IMG/VR virus record: IMGVR_UViG_3300012683_000002
Span: 1-60,888 of that record
Direction: 5' to 3' (one strand)
DNA from: a virus
Length of the DNA stretch: 60,888 nucleotides
Below are positions 27,651-37,243 of this stretch, piece by piece. How positions within the stretch are numbered: the first letter of the stretch is position 1; each line of letters begins with the position of its first letter. A program made the translations under genes and the position numbers. The notes beneath the pieces are model-generated. The model was not told where the DNA came from. It saw nothing but the letters and a program-made list of their open reading frames with translations, and made no database searches.

Positions 27651-28025
27651 ATGAAACGCATCATCGCACTACTCGCGCTCTCACTCATGCTAGGGTGTTC
27701 GCAGAACCCGAAGCCTGTTGTTGGAGCAGCAAATCAGTTTGACTCCGACACTTATCTCACTCTGGTCACAACCGACAGCGTGATTCAGAACACGAAAGCC
27801 GCCCTCACCGCTAATCAGTTCCCGGCGAACGTAGTAACCAACGTGAGAGCCGCACTCAACAGGTTGATTGACGCTTACGACGCCGCCGATACGGTCTATA
27901 TCGTCTATCACAACGCAGCTCTGGCGGGGCAATCGACTCCAGCGCAGCAAGCCGCCGTCAATACTGCGGTGGGTAACGTACAGGGAGCGACCACCATGCT
28001 GGTCGCAGCGAAGGCAGGGCAGTGA
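27651..28025 (+). CDS. Lipoprotein of lysis cassette, possible outer spanin
   Basis: 124 residues with a lipobox signal (KRIIALLALSLMLGC, lipidated Cys at 16). AAAGGAG lies upstream of the ATG. The mature part is Ala/Thr/Val-rich and helical. Directly after the endolysin, so an outer spanin is possible, but it is longer and less Pro-rich than usual; a surface-exclusion lipoprotein is the alternative. Confidence 0.65.
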   Translation: MKRIIALLALSLMLGCSQNPKPVVGAANQFDSDTYLTLVTTDSVIQNTKAALTANQFPANVVTNVRAALNRLIDAYDAADTVYIVYHNAALAGQSTPAQQAAVNTAVGNVQGATTMLVAAKAGQ

Positions 28026-28219
28026 TGAATACAGCGCAAGTGTTTCTCGAAATTCTCCAGTTGGCGCTCGCGACTCTCAGCGTTATCCCTGCAACGGCTC
28101 CCGAAGCGGCGTTAGGTGGGGTGCTGGTGCAGATCATCCAAAAGGCAATGGCTGGGTATCAGACAGCGGCAGGAGTACCGCTCGACTTAACCAAGATTCC
28201 GATTGAAGCCAAGGTCTAA
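28025..28219 (+). CDS. Small hydrophobic protein
   Basis: 64 residues from ATG 28025 (TGATG overlap; a GTG lies one codon earlier). It is one long hydrophobic helical stretch (FLEILQLALATLSVIPA and ALGGVLVQIIQKA). It could be a membrane protein of the lysis cassette. Not recognised. Confidence 0.55.
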   Translation: MNTAQVFLEILQLALATLSVIPATAPEAALGGVLVQIIQKAMAGYQTAAGVPLDLTKIPIEAKV

Positions 28220-28222
28220 CTT

Positions 28223-28669
28223 GTGATCCTACTTTTTGTCAGCACGGAGAAGTGGAATTTCGAGAGTGCCTGTATCCGTTGGGGTACGCTTTGCAGTTGG
28301 TCGCATACGGGATGGTATGACGTTAGGAGAAAAATGACGTTTTCCTGTATGGCGGACGGTAAAGGACTCGCGTGGCGCGAAGTGAAGAAGAACCAGCAGC
28401 TTCTTCTTCTGCAAGCTCCTGGGGCGGAAGAGTCATTGAAGCAAGCGCTCCGGTATGCTGGCAGTTCTTACGATTACAAAGATATTATCGGAATGATATT
28501 CCGCAAGAACTGGTGTACTCCGGGACGGTATATTTGCGACATGGCAATTTTTCAGTTTCAGGAAACAACCGGAAATCCGTTACTCAATCATCGGTTCATT
28601 CCGATGATGCATTTAACGCCGAGAGACGTTTTGCTGAGCCCTTTTGTAAGAGAGTGGAAAGAATCATAG
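28223..28669 (+). CDS. Possible papain-fold (NlpC/P60 or YiiX-like) hydrolase
   Basis: 148 residues from GTG 28223. The region DIIGMIFRKNWCTPGRYICDM, followed by a Pro-rich ending MHLTPRDVLLSP, resembles papain-like amidase-type proteins in phage lysis or tail loci, with Cys in place for catalysis. The usual His was not located with certainty. A peptidoglycan or lipid hydrolase is plausible; an inactive relative is possible. Confidence 0.45.
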   Translation: MILLFVSTEKWNFESACIRWGTLCSWSHTGWYDVRRKMTFSCMADGKGLAWREVKKNQQLLLLQAPGAEESLKQALRYAGSSYDYKDIIGMIFRKNWCTPGRYICDMAIFQFQETTGNPLLNHRFIPMMHLTPRDVLLSPFVREWKES

Positions 28670-28672
28670 TGA

Positions 28673-29986
28673 ATGCCCACCCAGTACACATGGATTCAAT
28701 ACCTCGCCGCGCGACAAGCCTTAGCCGCGCGATTGGCCGACTCGTCTAACGTCTTCTGGCTTGACTCAGAATTAAAAATCTATTTGCGGGAAGCGCTTAG
28801 AACTTGGAACGCGCTCACCGAGCAGTGGAACGCAGATTTCGCGTTTCAGGCTACCTCCGCAGCCACTTGGTACGATCTCTCTACGTTGCCGGGATCGCCG
28901 CGCGTCCGAACTCTCACAGACACGGAAATTTATAAGGCGATGCAATTTCACTTACTAGAGCCACCAACCGGAGGGACGTGGACGGGATCTAGCCAGTTCT
29001 CGATAGCTGACTTCCAAGGCGCATTGCAACGGCGTAGGGACGAGATGATTCAGGCGTCGGGATGCAATCTGCAATTATTGCCTCCGCTTCCGTCCACGCC
29101 AAATGTGAGACGCACGTTCTTTCCTGACTCGACTTTGGAGCCGCGACGTACCCGATTCATTCCCGGAGCAACTTACGGTTCGCCAATAACCCTGAGCCGC
29201 GAAGATACCTTAGCGTTCGACGCGTTTGAGCCAAACCACTTGCAGAACCCGACACTGCCGAGCGCCTGGAGCGTCATTACCGGGCCTCCGCTCGCAATGG
29301 ATGTCGATTCCGCTCCAAACGTTCCGGGAACATACGATGTCATCTCATTGCAGTCGGGGTTGGTATTCAATCCTCCAGCCAGCACCTTGCTAAGTGTCCC
29401 AGACGATTGGGCGTGGGTCGCCAAATTTGGAGCGCTGGCCGATCTCTTGAGCCGGGATTCCGAAGCAACCGACAGAGCCAGAGCCGATTACTGCCTCTCC
29501 CGATACACGATGGGCCTGAAGATCATGGAAGCGTCAAACTGGCTCGTTTCCGCGACCATCAATGGACTGCCAGTGGATGTGCCGTCAATCCGGGAAATGG
29601 ATGCTTTCTCCTCGGAGTGGCAAGACAACTCGACAGCATGGGCTTCGCTCGTGCAGGCGGGAATGGATTTCTGCGCTCCGTGTCCTGTGCCTTCCGGGAG
29701 CCAAGTGGTAGGTGTTTCAATGATCCTCATCGGAAACGCACCTGTGCCGGTTCTGGATACGGATTACGTGCAGGTGTCAAGGGATGTATTTGACACGGTT
29801 CTCGATTATGCCCAGGTGCTAGCGAGCTTCAAAATGGGCGGCGAAGAGTTCGCGAGTACAAAAGACCTAGAGAAGAATTTCTTCTCCGTGGCACAGGAAA
29901 CGAACAAGAGATTGGCGGCTATGGGCATCTTCAGCGACACGGCGCATTTAGAGGGGCGAAGGCAGAACATCGCGCAGCCGAGATAA
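28673..29986 (+). CDS. Virion structural protein, possible head-tail connector
   Basis: 437 residues. The N terminus (WLDSELKIYLREALRTWNALT) is a helical domain of the kind seen in connector-type proteins, and the rest is alternating beta and helix. It is coupled to the nozzle-like gene that follows (TAATG overlap). It follows the lysis cassette rather than the head genes, which is unusual for a connector, so the name is tentative. Confidence 0.5.
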   Translation: MPTQYTWIQYLAARQALAARLADSSNVFWLDSELKIYLREALRTWNALTEQWNADFAFQATSAATWYDLSTLPGSPRVRTLTDTEIYKAMQFHLLEPPTGGTWTGSSQFSIADFQGALQRRRDEMIQASGCNLQLLPPLPSTPNVRRTFFPDSTLEPRRTRFIPGATYGSPITLSREDTLAFDAFEPNHLQNPTLPSAWSVITGPPLAMDVDSAPNVPGTYDVISLQSGLVFNPPASTLLSVPDDWAWVAKFGALADLLSRDSEATDRARADYCLSRYTMGLKIMEASNWLVSATINGLPVDVPSIREMDAFSSEWQDNSTAWASLVQAGMDFCAPCPVPSGSQVVGVSMILIGNAPVPVLDTDYVQVSRDVFDTVLDYAQVLASFKMGGEEFASTKDLEKNFFSVAQETNKRLAAMGIFSDTAHLEGRRQNIAQPR

Positions 29987-32766
29987 TGGCATCCCGATCC
30001 TATCCCCGAGAGAAGCCCGGTCAGCGCATGGCCTTTCATGGCATGAACATTGTGCTGCCGCCAGATGCCGTGCCACAGGGTAAATTCCCGTTCGTAATGA
30101 ACGTCCGGGCCTACATGCGGGATGCCGTGCTCCCTCGTGCCACCCAAGATTCCTCCGTCGTGCAGATGGACAGCGGCCCGGTACACAGTCTCAGAAGGCT
30201 CAACGATAGTACTCCTGCCGGTCCACCAAGCGGCTTCATTCTCGTTGGTGGAGTGGGAACGAATCTCTACGCGAATTCTTCGGTCGTCGATACCGGATTG
30301 AGCGGCAACCCAATTTCCATTATCCCCTTCCGCCCGAATGCCAGCGTGCAGCCGTGGGCCTATATAGGCGACTCGCTGAAAATGGATAAAGTACGGTCGG
30401 ACGGGACACGGTACAAAACAGGAATCAAAGAGCCACAGACGGCACCGACAATCAACTCCAGTTCCACAATCACGGATACGATGTCGCTCTTAGGTCCGGT
30501 AACAACCTACGTCTGGAACATGGCAAACGGAGACTCCAGTTCCGCGAACGGGACACCTTACAACTGGAGAAACGCGAACGATCCTTCTGGTCGTGGAAGG
30601 ATTCAGACTGCCGCAGCCGCATCGCTTGTGGTCAGTGGAAACTCGCTGTCGTTCGATGAAGGCGTGCTCCCACAAGGTTCTTATGCCATCCCTGTGCAGT
30701 GGCGGCAATACACTATCGACTCTGGAGCGGTGAATACCGCAGGCACAGCGGTAACTTGGGTGAGCGGCGACCAGTTTTCGAACATCACCGCTGGGCAGAA
30801 AGTCATCATCAACGCGACAACGTACACGGTCGCAGTCGCTCCCGCGCCAACCAACACAACCTTTTCGGTCACGGTTTCCGCTGGCACGCAGACAAACGTC
30901 AACTACTACGCGAGCGTCAATACTGGAACTTTACCGCTGTACCAACCTGCTTTGAGTCCCGATGGCTACGTTTTCAGCTCCGGCCATGTTGGGACGTTCT
31001 ACGTGCCGGCCGCAGGCACCTACACGATCAGCGGCGTCTACGTGAATGACATCATCATGGGCATCGGCAACTCAGGCCAAGGCACGGCGACTTGGACAAA
31101 CAATGCTCCCATCAGCAATGCTGGACAGAAGATCACGATCATTAAGGGATACCCGCTTTTGCCGAGGACGACACTCATTGACGGCAACGGTTATTCCTAC
31201 GGCACGATGAGCGTGGCGGTTACGTTCTCTGCGGCTGGAAACTATCCTTTTGAAATTGAATGGAACTACGGCAACGACCAATATCACATCCCGGCTCGGA
31301 CGATGTACATCCAAGTCAATGGGAATGACATTACTCCGCTGCCAGTGACCGCGATTACCGGGGCGCAATACCGCTACACTTACCGCTCGTCCGCGACAGG
31401 AGCAACCTCGAATCCTTCGCCCGAAACCGCAGAACAGAATGTGTCAGTGCTTGCGAATACGATTTCAGCGACACCATCGACTGATCCGCAGGTCGATAAG
31501 ATCGACTTCTACCGTATCGACACGGGACTCCAGAATTTTACTTATGTTGGCACAGGTCCAAATTCCACTGCGGCCTTCACTGACACACTGCTCGATACCG
31601 ATGTCGCCAGCAATCCGATTTTGGAATTTGATAACTTCGAGCCCTTCCCGTCGATTGATCTGCCAAGAAAAGGCATCGTTAACGTCTCTGGAGGTATAGC
31701 GACGTGGGTTTCCGGAGACCAATTCAACGTCCGATGGCTACCGGGAACCATCATCGTTGTGGGAACGATAGCTTATACGCTCGACAAGAGACCTACCGAT
31801 TCGACGCATCTGACCGCAACCAACACGGAGATTGTAGGCGGTATTGTCACTGTCGTGCCTTTAGCCAGCGGCTCGAACTTAGTCTACGAGATCGCGGAAC
31901 CGATTCTTGCGGCGCAACCTCTCCCGTATCTCTGGGGTCCAACCGATAACGTCGCATTCTTCTTTGGCGTGGGAGACCCCTTGCGTCCGGGAACGCTCTA
32001 CTGGTCAAAGGGCAATAACCCAGATTCCGCTCCCGACACAAACCAGCAGGATGTAACCTCGCCGAGCGAACCACTGATTAACGGCTGCATTGTCAACGGC
32101 ATTGGGCTGGTGATGTCGTCGGAGCGCGGATTCCTGATTTACCCGAATTTCTTTAATGCCCTGGCGACGGTACAGGGGACCGTAGGCGCGACGTGGACGA
32201 TTCAGGAGTCTATTTCTACCCGAGGGCTCTATATGCCGCGCTGCCTCGCTGTGGACGGCGGCGGCAATGTGTTCTTTCGAGCTAAGGACGGAGTCATGCA
32301 CTCCCCTGGAGGACAGGGAGCAAAGTCGATCACCGACGACGATCTTTATAACTTATTTCCGCACGAAGGCAACATTCCGCAACCAGTGATTCGTGGAGGC
32401 TACACGGTTTACCCGCCCGACGATACCCAGCCGCAGGCGCAAAAGATGAACGTCGCGAACGGGTATCTGTACTACGACTACTTGGACGCGACGAGCATTC
32501 CGCGCACGCTTGTGTTCGACATTGCGGCTATGGGATGGGTGGTCGATCAGTACCAAACCTCGGTCGTTTTGCACATTCTCGAAGAAGGGCCAAACGTGAA
32601 CGGAGTGTTGACCGGATGCGTCGATGGCTCGGTAAGGCCGTTGACCAATACAGGGAATGAAATTGGATGCGCGGTGCTCTTGATGCCATGTGAAACCGCA
32701 GGTGACGTTCGAGCGGAAAAGCACTGGGGCGACATCTATGTGGAAGCTGCGCGGGAGGGGAGTTAG
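29986..32766 (+). CDS. Large tail protein, possible nozzle
   Basis: 926 residues, beta-rich. It contains a repeated domain near residues 245-310 and 565-635, each with TWVSGDQF followed by an I-V-I strand and a tyrosine/threonine strand. The C-terminal half (GPTDNVAFFFGVGDPLRPGTL, then SERGFLIYPNF) looks like a beta-propeller tail-nozzle type protein. Length and place between a connector-like protein and the fibres fit a short-tail nozzle. No homolog was checked. Confidence 0.55.
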   Translation: MASRSYPREKPGQRMAFHGMNIVLPPDAVPQGKFPFVMNVRAYMRDAVLPRATQDSSVVQMDSGPVHSLRRLNDSTPAGPPSGFILVGGVGTNLYANSSVVDTGLSGNPISIIPFRPNASVQPWAYIGDSLKMDKVRSDGTRYKTGIKEPQTAPTINSSSTITDTMSLLGPVTTYVWNMANGDSSSANGTPYNWRNANDPSGRGRIQTAAAASLVVSGNSLSFDEGVLPQGSYAIPVQWRQYTIDSGAVNTAGTAVTWVSGDQFSNITAGQKVIINATTYTVAVAPAPTNTTFSVTVSAGTQTNVNYYASVNTGTLPLYQPALSPDGYVFSSGHVGTFYVPAAGTYTISGVYVNDIIMGIGNSGQGTATWTNNAPISNAGQKITIIKGYPLLPRTTLIDGNGYSYGTMSVAVTFSAAGNYPFEIEWNYGNDQYHIPARTMYIQVNGNDITPLPVTAITGAQYRYTYRSSATGATSNPSPETAEQNVSVLANTISATPSTDPQVDKIDFYRIDTGLQNFTYVGTGPNSTAAFTDTLLDTDVASNPILEFDNFEPFPSIDLPRKGIVNVSGGIATWVSGDQFNVRWLPGTIIVVGTIAYTLDKRPTDSTHLTATNTEIVGGIVTVVPLASGSNLVYEIAEPILAAQPLPYLWGPTDNVAFFFGVGDPLRPGTLYWSKGNNPDSAPDTNQQDVTSPSEPLINGCIVNGIGLVMSSERGFLIYPNFFNALATVQGTVGATWTIQESISTRGLYMPRCLAVDGGGNVFFRAKDGVMHSPGGQGAKSITDDDLYNLFPHEGNIPQPVIRGGYTVYPPDDTQPQAQKMNVANGYLYYDYLDATSIPRTLVFDIAAMGWVVDQYQTSVVLHILEEGPNVNGVLTGCVDGSVRPLTNTGNEIGCAVLLMPCETAGDVRAEKHWGDIYVEAAREGS

Positions 32767-34314
32767 ATGACGATTAACCCCATTCTTCTCTTTGGTTCCC
32801 AAACTGGAGCGGTTGGTAGTTTCACGTTTTTTCCGCAATGGGTGGAGTTGGGCGTCACTTCACTGTGGTTAGAGCCCGATATTGGAACGAATGTCGCTCC
32901 CGTTCCCGGTAGCCAACTCATTGCGTTGATGACCGCTTTTAGTGCCTTCGGCGGCGTTCCGGGAATCAGCGACAGCAACGCAAATGCGTGGAACACGTTG
33001 CAATTATATCCAGTCAACGGTCAAGGGATAGGCGCGTTTTCGGCTATAGCGAATAGTAGTGTTGCTCCCGATACGATTAATTTTGCCACTGGCGCATGGG
33101 GCGCAAACGCTTGCTACCTTGTTTTAGATATTGACGCGTCTATCGGTTCTTTTACAACTGCCTTCGCCACCAGTGCCGGAGGAAGCATCTCCGCAACTAC
33201 GGCGAGTGGATACACTCTAACGCTTCCGTGCTCTGGTGATTCGCAATTACTGATCCTGGAATGGGGTGGAGGGGTCGCGGGACAAACCTACCGTTTGGCA
33301 TGGCTCCTTGGGCAAGAAAATAACACCACTGGCCAAGCTGGATGGACGCGAGTTGATAATCTGTACACCTATCCGGGCGATGGATTCCTCTTAGGGCGCG
33401 GACTCTGGGTGTATAACGATCTCGTCAGCACCGGGAATATCGTTGTCAAGAAAGCGACAGCTCCACCCGGTTCACCGCAGAGTTTCACTTTCACTCCCAG
33501 TTACGGTGCTCCATTCTCTCTTACCGATGGCCAGTCGAACGATAGCGGCCAAATCGAAGCAGGGACATATTCGGTTGCGGAAACCCCGATGGCTGACTGG
33601 ACGACCACTGTCAGTCAAGACCCTACGGCAATCGTCCTCGGCCACGGCAAAACAGTCACGGTCACATTCACCAATTCAAAGATTCCGCCCTGCGCTCCAC
33701 TGAATGTCTTGGGCGCTCCCGTCAACGGAGTGTTCGTCGATGACCTTAGCCTTTTCATCATTCCTGCGACCGCGCTGTACGATTCGCTCACTCCAAATTC
33801 ACAGTTACAACTTTCCGAAACCGCCAACCAAGGAAGACGCGAGATCATCGTCAATTTCAACGGCAGTGAAGGTATGTGGAAACGGGACTTGGGGACCATC
33901 TTCACTTGGCCGCTGAAATCGAAAACCGCGCTCTACGTGTGGCAGCCATCCATTATTCCTTTTCCTATGGGCGACGATGTTTACTATCGCCTAAGCTTCC
34001 ACGCCTTGATGAGCAGTTTGGGAATGGTTGGGTGGGCGCATGTCCGCGAGATGAATATCGCGCACTTATCGACCGCCAATCTAACGCTACTTCTGTCGTT
34101 TGATCAGGGGCCGCCGATCTCGTTGACGATCCCTAATTCTGGCGGTCTGTACGCAAAAACCAAAGTAACAATACCGGCGAATAAATGGAAAATGGTGGAA
34201 GTGCTGATTTCCTCAGCCACGCCGTTCAAACTCTTCGGCTCCGATCTCGAAATGAAGTGTAGGCAGTGGGGAAGCACTGAGGCTTATCGCGTTCTGAAGC
34301 CGGTGGTCGATTAA
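32767..34314 (+). CDS. Tail fibre with prealbumin-like domain
   Basis: 515 residues, no signal peptide. Residues about 223-305 (GNIVVKKATAPPG, then FSLTDGQSN, GTYSVAETPMADW and TVTVTFTN) form a prealbumin/SpaA-like beta domain as found in adhesins. The C-terminal part is a jelly-roll-like region. It starts right after the previous stop. A receptor-binding fibre is likely. Confidence 0.6.
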   Translation: MTINPILLFGSQTGAVGSFTFFPQWVELGVTSLWLEPDIGTNVAPVPGSQLIALMTAFSAFGGVPGISDSNANAWNTLQLYPVNGQGIGAFSAIANSSVAPDTINFATGAWGANACYLVLDIDASIGSFTTAFATSAGGSISATTASGYTLTLPCSGDSQLLILEWGGGVAGQTYRLAWLLGQENNTTGQAGWTRVDNLYTYPGDGFLLGRGLWVYNDLVSTGNIVVKKATAPPGSPQSFTFTPSYGAPFSLTDGQSNDSGQIEAGTYSVAETPMADWTTTVSQDPTAIVLGHGKTVTVTFTNSKIPPCAPLNVLGAPVNGVFVDDLSLFIIPATALYDSLTPNSQLQLSETANQGRREIIVNFNGSEGMWKRDLGTIFTWPLKSKTALYVWQPSIIPFPMGDDVYYRLSFHALMSSLGMVGWAHVREMNIAHLSTANLTLLLSFDQGPPISLTIPNSGGLYAKTKVTIPANKWKMVEVLISSATPFKLFGSDLEMKCRQWGSTEAYRVLKPVVD

Positions 34315-35121
34315 ATGAGCACGAATCTGCCTTCGTTTCGGCTTCCTTTCACGCTCCCGGATGACGTGCATCCTGCGGTCAAGGATGCCATGCGGCTTAC
34401 CTACCAAGGCGTAGTCGATCTCAACCAAGCGATTGCGGCCTTAAATCCAAAAGTCACTTCCAATACGAGCGCAATCGCCTCGGCCTTAGCATCCATCAAC
34501 ATCATCAATGCGGCTGCCAGCGGCACGACTCCTCCACTGCCAAGCTCAGGCATGGTCAACCAGCAGTCCGGGACAACGTATTCCCTACGGAACAGTGACT
34601 TTGGGAAGCTCGTCGTTTTGAATAACGCCGCACCGGTCGCAGTGACGCTCGATGCTGGGTTGGTCACGGTGCCGTTTTATTGCGTCATCGAGAACGTCGG
34701 AGCGGGGATAGCAACGCTGATCCCAGCCACGGGAACGGTCAACAATATCGGTTCGGAGACGATTGCTCCAGGTGGCTCGGCTCTCATCTTTTTCGATGGC
34801 ATCAATTTCTGGATGACCACCATGCCTCCGCAGACCTTCGCGGCGGTGACGAATGAATGGATCTACAGCTACGACGCGAGAACGGGACTGTTCGCGGCAA
34901 AGCAGCCGTGCGCCAGGAATTTATGCGATAGCACGACGGGAAGCGGACACGTCGTACTTGACAGCGGTCCAACGATAAACAATGGAACCTTTACGGGAGT
35001 CACGAGTTTGCCGGGATTGCAGATATTCGCGAACAACAGTGCAGCAATCTCTGGTGGGCTCGTAGCAGGCAATCTTTACAGGACTGGGGCTAACCCAGAT
35101 TTTATTGCGGTGGTCCACTAG
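34315..35121 (+). CDS. Short tail fibre or tail tip protein
   Basis: 268 residues. Starts on the base after the previous stop. A helical start (VHPAVKDAMRLTYQGVVDLNQ) with a coiled-coil-like stretch is followed by a beta domain (PVAVTLDAGLVTVPFYCVIE), the layout of many trimeric fibre proteins. Ends with a typical fibre terminus (ANPDFIAVVH). Receptor binding is inferred. Confidence 0.55.
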   Translation: MSTNLPSFRLPFTLPDDVHPAVKDAMRLTYQGVVDLNQAIAALNPKVTSNTSAIASALASINIINAAASGTTPPLPSSGMVNQQSGTTYSLRNSDFGKLVVLNNAAPVAVTLDAGLVTVPFYCVIENVGAGIATLIPATGTVNNIGSETIAPGGSALIFFDGINFWMTTMPPQTFAAVTNEWIYSYDARTGLFAAKQPCARNLCDSTTGSGHVVLDSGPTINNGTFTGVTSLPGLQIFANNSAAISGGLVAGNLYRTGANPDFIAVVH

Positions 35122-35153
35122 GTTAGTAGCGCATAATGGTGCGGAGGGAAGCT

Positions 35154-35831
35154 ATGTTACACAATTTGATTCTTTCGTTGTTGCGCCATCTGATGCTTTC
35201 AGGGACGCAGTTCTTCTTCGGGGTGGGTGAGGGTCCAAGCAGTGCCGAGAAATCACAGTACGGCGCGATTGGTGCGACCGCCAACTTTGCGACATCGGAA
35301 GGAATGGCGGATATTGGAGCCTCGGATAAGTTCTGGCGTGCTATCCTCAGTGGCGATCCGGGCCAGATTTCTAGTGTGCTCGGGCCAGCGATCAGCACAG
35401 CCAATCGGCAGGGGCAAGAAGCAAAGAGAACCGCATCCGAGTTTGGCACCCGCAGCGGCGGTACAGCGGCCGGCAACCAGATGACGGACGACAAGACACG
35501 TTCGGACGTTGAAGGCTTGATAGCCCATCTAACTGGACAAGCCGCTGGCGCTCTTGGCTCGCAAGGCAGTGGGCTATTAAGCACTGGCTTGAGCGGACAC
35601 GAAGCTGCCTTTGACGCTTCCAAGACTATGCACGATCAAAACCTCGCGAAGTGGAATGACATCTTCAAAAGCACGGCGGACGTTGCAGGAGCTGCATTCA
35701 CTGGTGGCGCAGGCGCTGCCGCAGGCGGAGCGGCGGCATTCCCGAATATGTCTCCCGGTATGATCTCTGGAGCCTACGGTGGGCCAACCAGCGCTCCTAC
35801 GACGACAAGCGATCTCGGCTGGAGTCTGTAA
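35154..35831 (+). CDS. Ejection-type internal virion protein
   Basis: 225 residues from ATG 35154, chosen for GGAGGG six bases upstream (an ATG at 35136 lacks one). Gly/Ala-rich with helices and a final GGAGAAAGG stretch, like small ejection proteins of podoviruses that travel with the DNA. A hydrophobic N-terminal helix (LILSLLRHLML) could insert into a membrane. Confidence 0.55.
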   Translation: MLHNLILSLLRHLMLSGTQFFFGVGEGPSSAEKSQYGAIGATANFATSEGMADIGASDKFWRAILSGDPGQISSVLGPAISTANRQGQEAKRTASEFGTRSGGTAAGNQMTDDKTRSDVEGLIAHLTGQAAGALGSQGSGLLSTGLSGHEAAFDASKTMHDQNLAKWNDIFKSTADVAGAAFTGGAGAAAGGAAAFPNMSPGMISGAYGGPTSAPTTTSDLGWSL

Positions 35832-37243
35832 TGGCATTCCTCGAAAATCTCGCAGAGGGTTTCGCGCAAGCGGCTGGCTCTACTGGCACAGTCAACCGAA
35901 TCGAAAAGCAGAAGTCCGACCGCCAAGCGAACTCGCAGGAAGAGTTGCACGGGCGCACGCAGATGATCTTGAATGACGTGCAGGGCGTACAACAGAAGAT
36001 TGCCGCCATTGATCCAAACGATCCTAGCGCTCCGCAGAAACGAGCGCAGTACCAAAAGGAACTGGGCTCGCTGCAACAGGTATTCACCGACCTTTATCAT
36101 CCAGTCAAAAATCCGGGAGCGTTGCAGCAGTTAGGCGGAATTCTTAACCGGATACGCGGCAAGCAGACGCCACAGGCTCCGAGTGGTCCCAGCATGACCG
36201 AGCGCATGGCGCAGGCGAATGTCTACGGTGCGGGCGCCGGACAGCCAGCGCAACCGGACAAGATGGCCGAGGTTAAGAAAGCGTACAAAGCTGCGTTCGG
36301 TGCCGACATACCGGACGAACAGGCGCAAAAGTTTTTCAATCATCTCTACGGCGGGGCTCCGCTTGAACCGAAACCCGAAGCGGAGAATTGGGTTCCGGCT
36401 GCGGTCAAATTTTCTGACGGCACAGAAGCGACATTGCAGCGCAATTCTAAAACGGGTGAGTGGACCGATCTTGCGGGTAACCCTGTTCCAAAAGAGAAAT
36501 TATCGACTGCGACGGTCACGCCGAAAACTACCGGGCAGCCAAAAGTAGCGTGGAAGAGATTGCCAAACGGACGCTACGTCTCGATGCAGTTGGATGCGAA
36601 CAATCACTTCAAACCGGGGACGGAGAATTACGATCAGGCTCCCCCGGCGAGCATTACGGGTCGCATCTCAACGGGGCAGTTTCACTTTGTTGACGAAAAG
36701 GGACAAGTCCACGAGGTTCAAGAAACCCGCACTTCGATGCCCGCTGGTAGTGCTCCTTCCGCTGCTGGTAAGCAAGGAACGAAAACTGCCGGGGAACAGA
36801 AAAGGGATCTGAACGATAAAGTGATTGGCTTCAAGGGCAACAAAGATTACAACGAGACGAAACAGGGCTACGAGGGTGCCGTAGACCGTACCGACACGAT
36901 GGAAAAGAACCTGACGAACGCTTTGCAAGGCGATCAGCAGGCAATGCTCTCTCTAGTCGCAAATCACATTGGCATGACGCTCGGAACCCAGAAGGGCGCT
37001 CGCATCACCCGTGCCGTCTGGGATGAAGCGGTGGAGTCAGCGCCTTGGCTGGCAAGGGCAGCATCGCGCTTCGATGCTCGTGGTTATTTGACTGGAGTAA
37101 CGCTCACTCCAGAGCAGATGAAACAAATGGTGCGCTTAGCGCACGAGAAAACGCAGACGTTAAAAGAGCACCTTGATCGTCTCAATCAGGAGCGGGGTGG
37201 TTCACCTTCCGACAAGAAAGATGACCCGTTAGGTATTCTTTAA
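35831..37243 (+). CDS. Internal virion (ejection) protein
   Basis: 470 residues, charged, Gln-rich and helical, with a TAATG overlap to its neighbour. No transmembrane segment and no enzyme motif were seen. A central beta segment is followed by a helical C terminus (MVRLAHEKTQTLKEHLDRL). Place and composition match ejection proteins that form the DNA channel through the cell wall. Confidence 0.5.
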   Translation: MAFLENLAEGFAQAAGSTGTVNRIEKQKSDRQANSQEELHGRTQMILNDVQGVQQKIAAIDPNDPSAPQKRAQYQKELGSLQQVFTDLYHPVKNPGALQQLGGILNRIRGKQTPQAPSGPSMTERMAQANVYGAGAGQPAQPDKMAEVKKAYKAAFGADIPDEQAQKFFNHLYGGAPLEPKPEAENWVPAAVKFSDGTEATLQRNSKTGEWTDLAGNPVPKEKLSTATVTPKTTGQPKVAWKRLPNGRYVSMQLDANNHFKPGTENYDQAPPASITGRISTGQFHFVDEKGQVHEVQETRTSMPAGSAPSAAGKQGTKTAGEQKRDLNDKVIGFKGNKDYNETKQGYEGAVDRTDTMEKNLTNALQGDQQAMLSLVANHIGMTLGTQKGARITRAVWDEAVESAPWLARAASRFDARGYLTGVTLTPEQMKQMVRLAHEKTQTLKEHLDRLNQERGGSPSDKKDDPLGIL

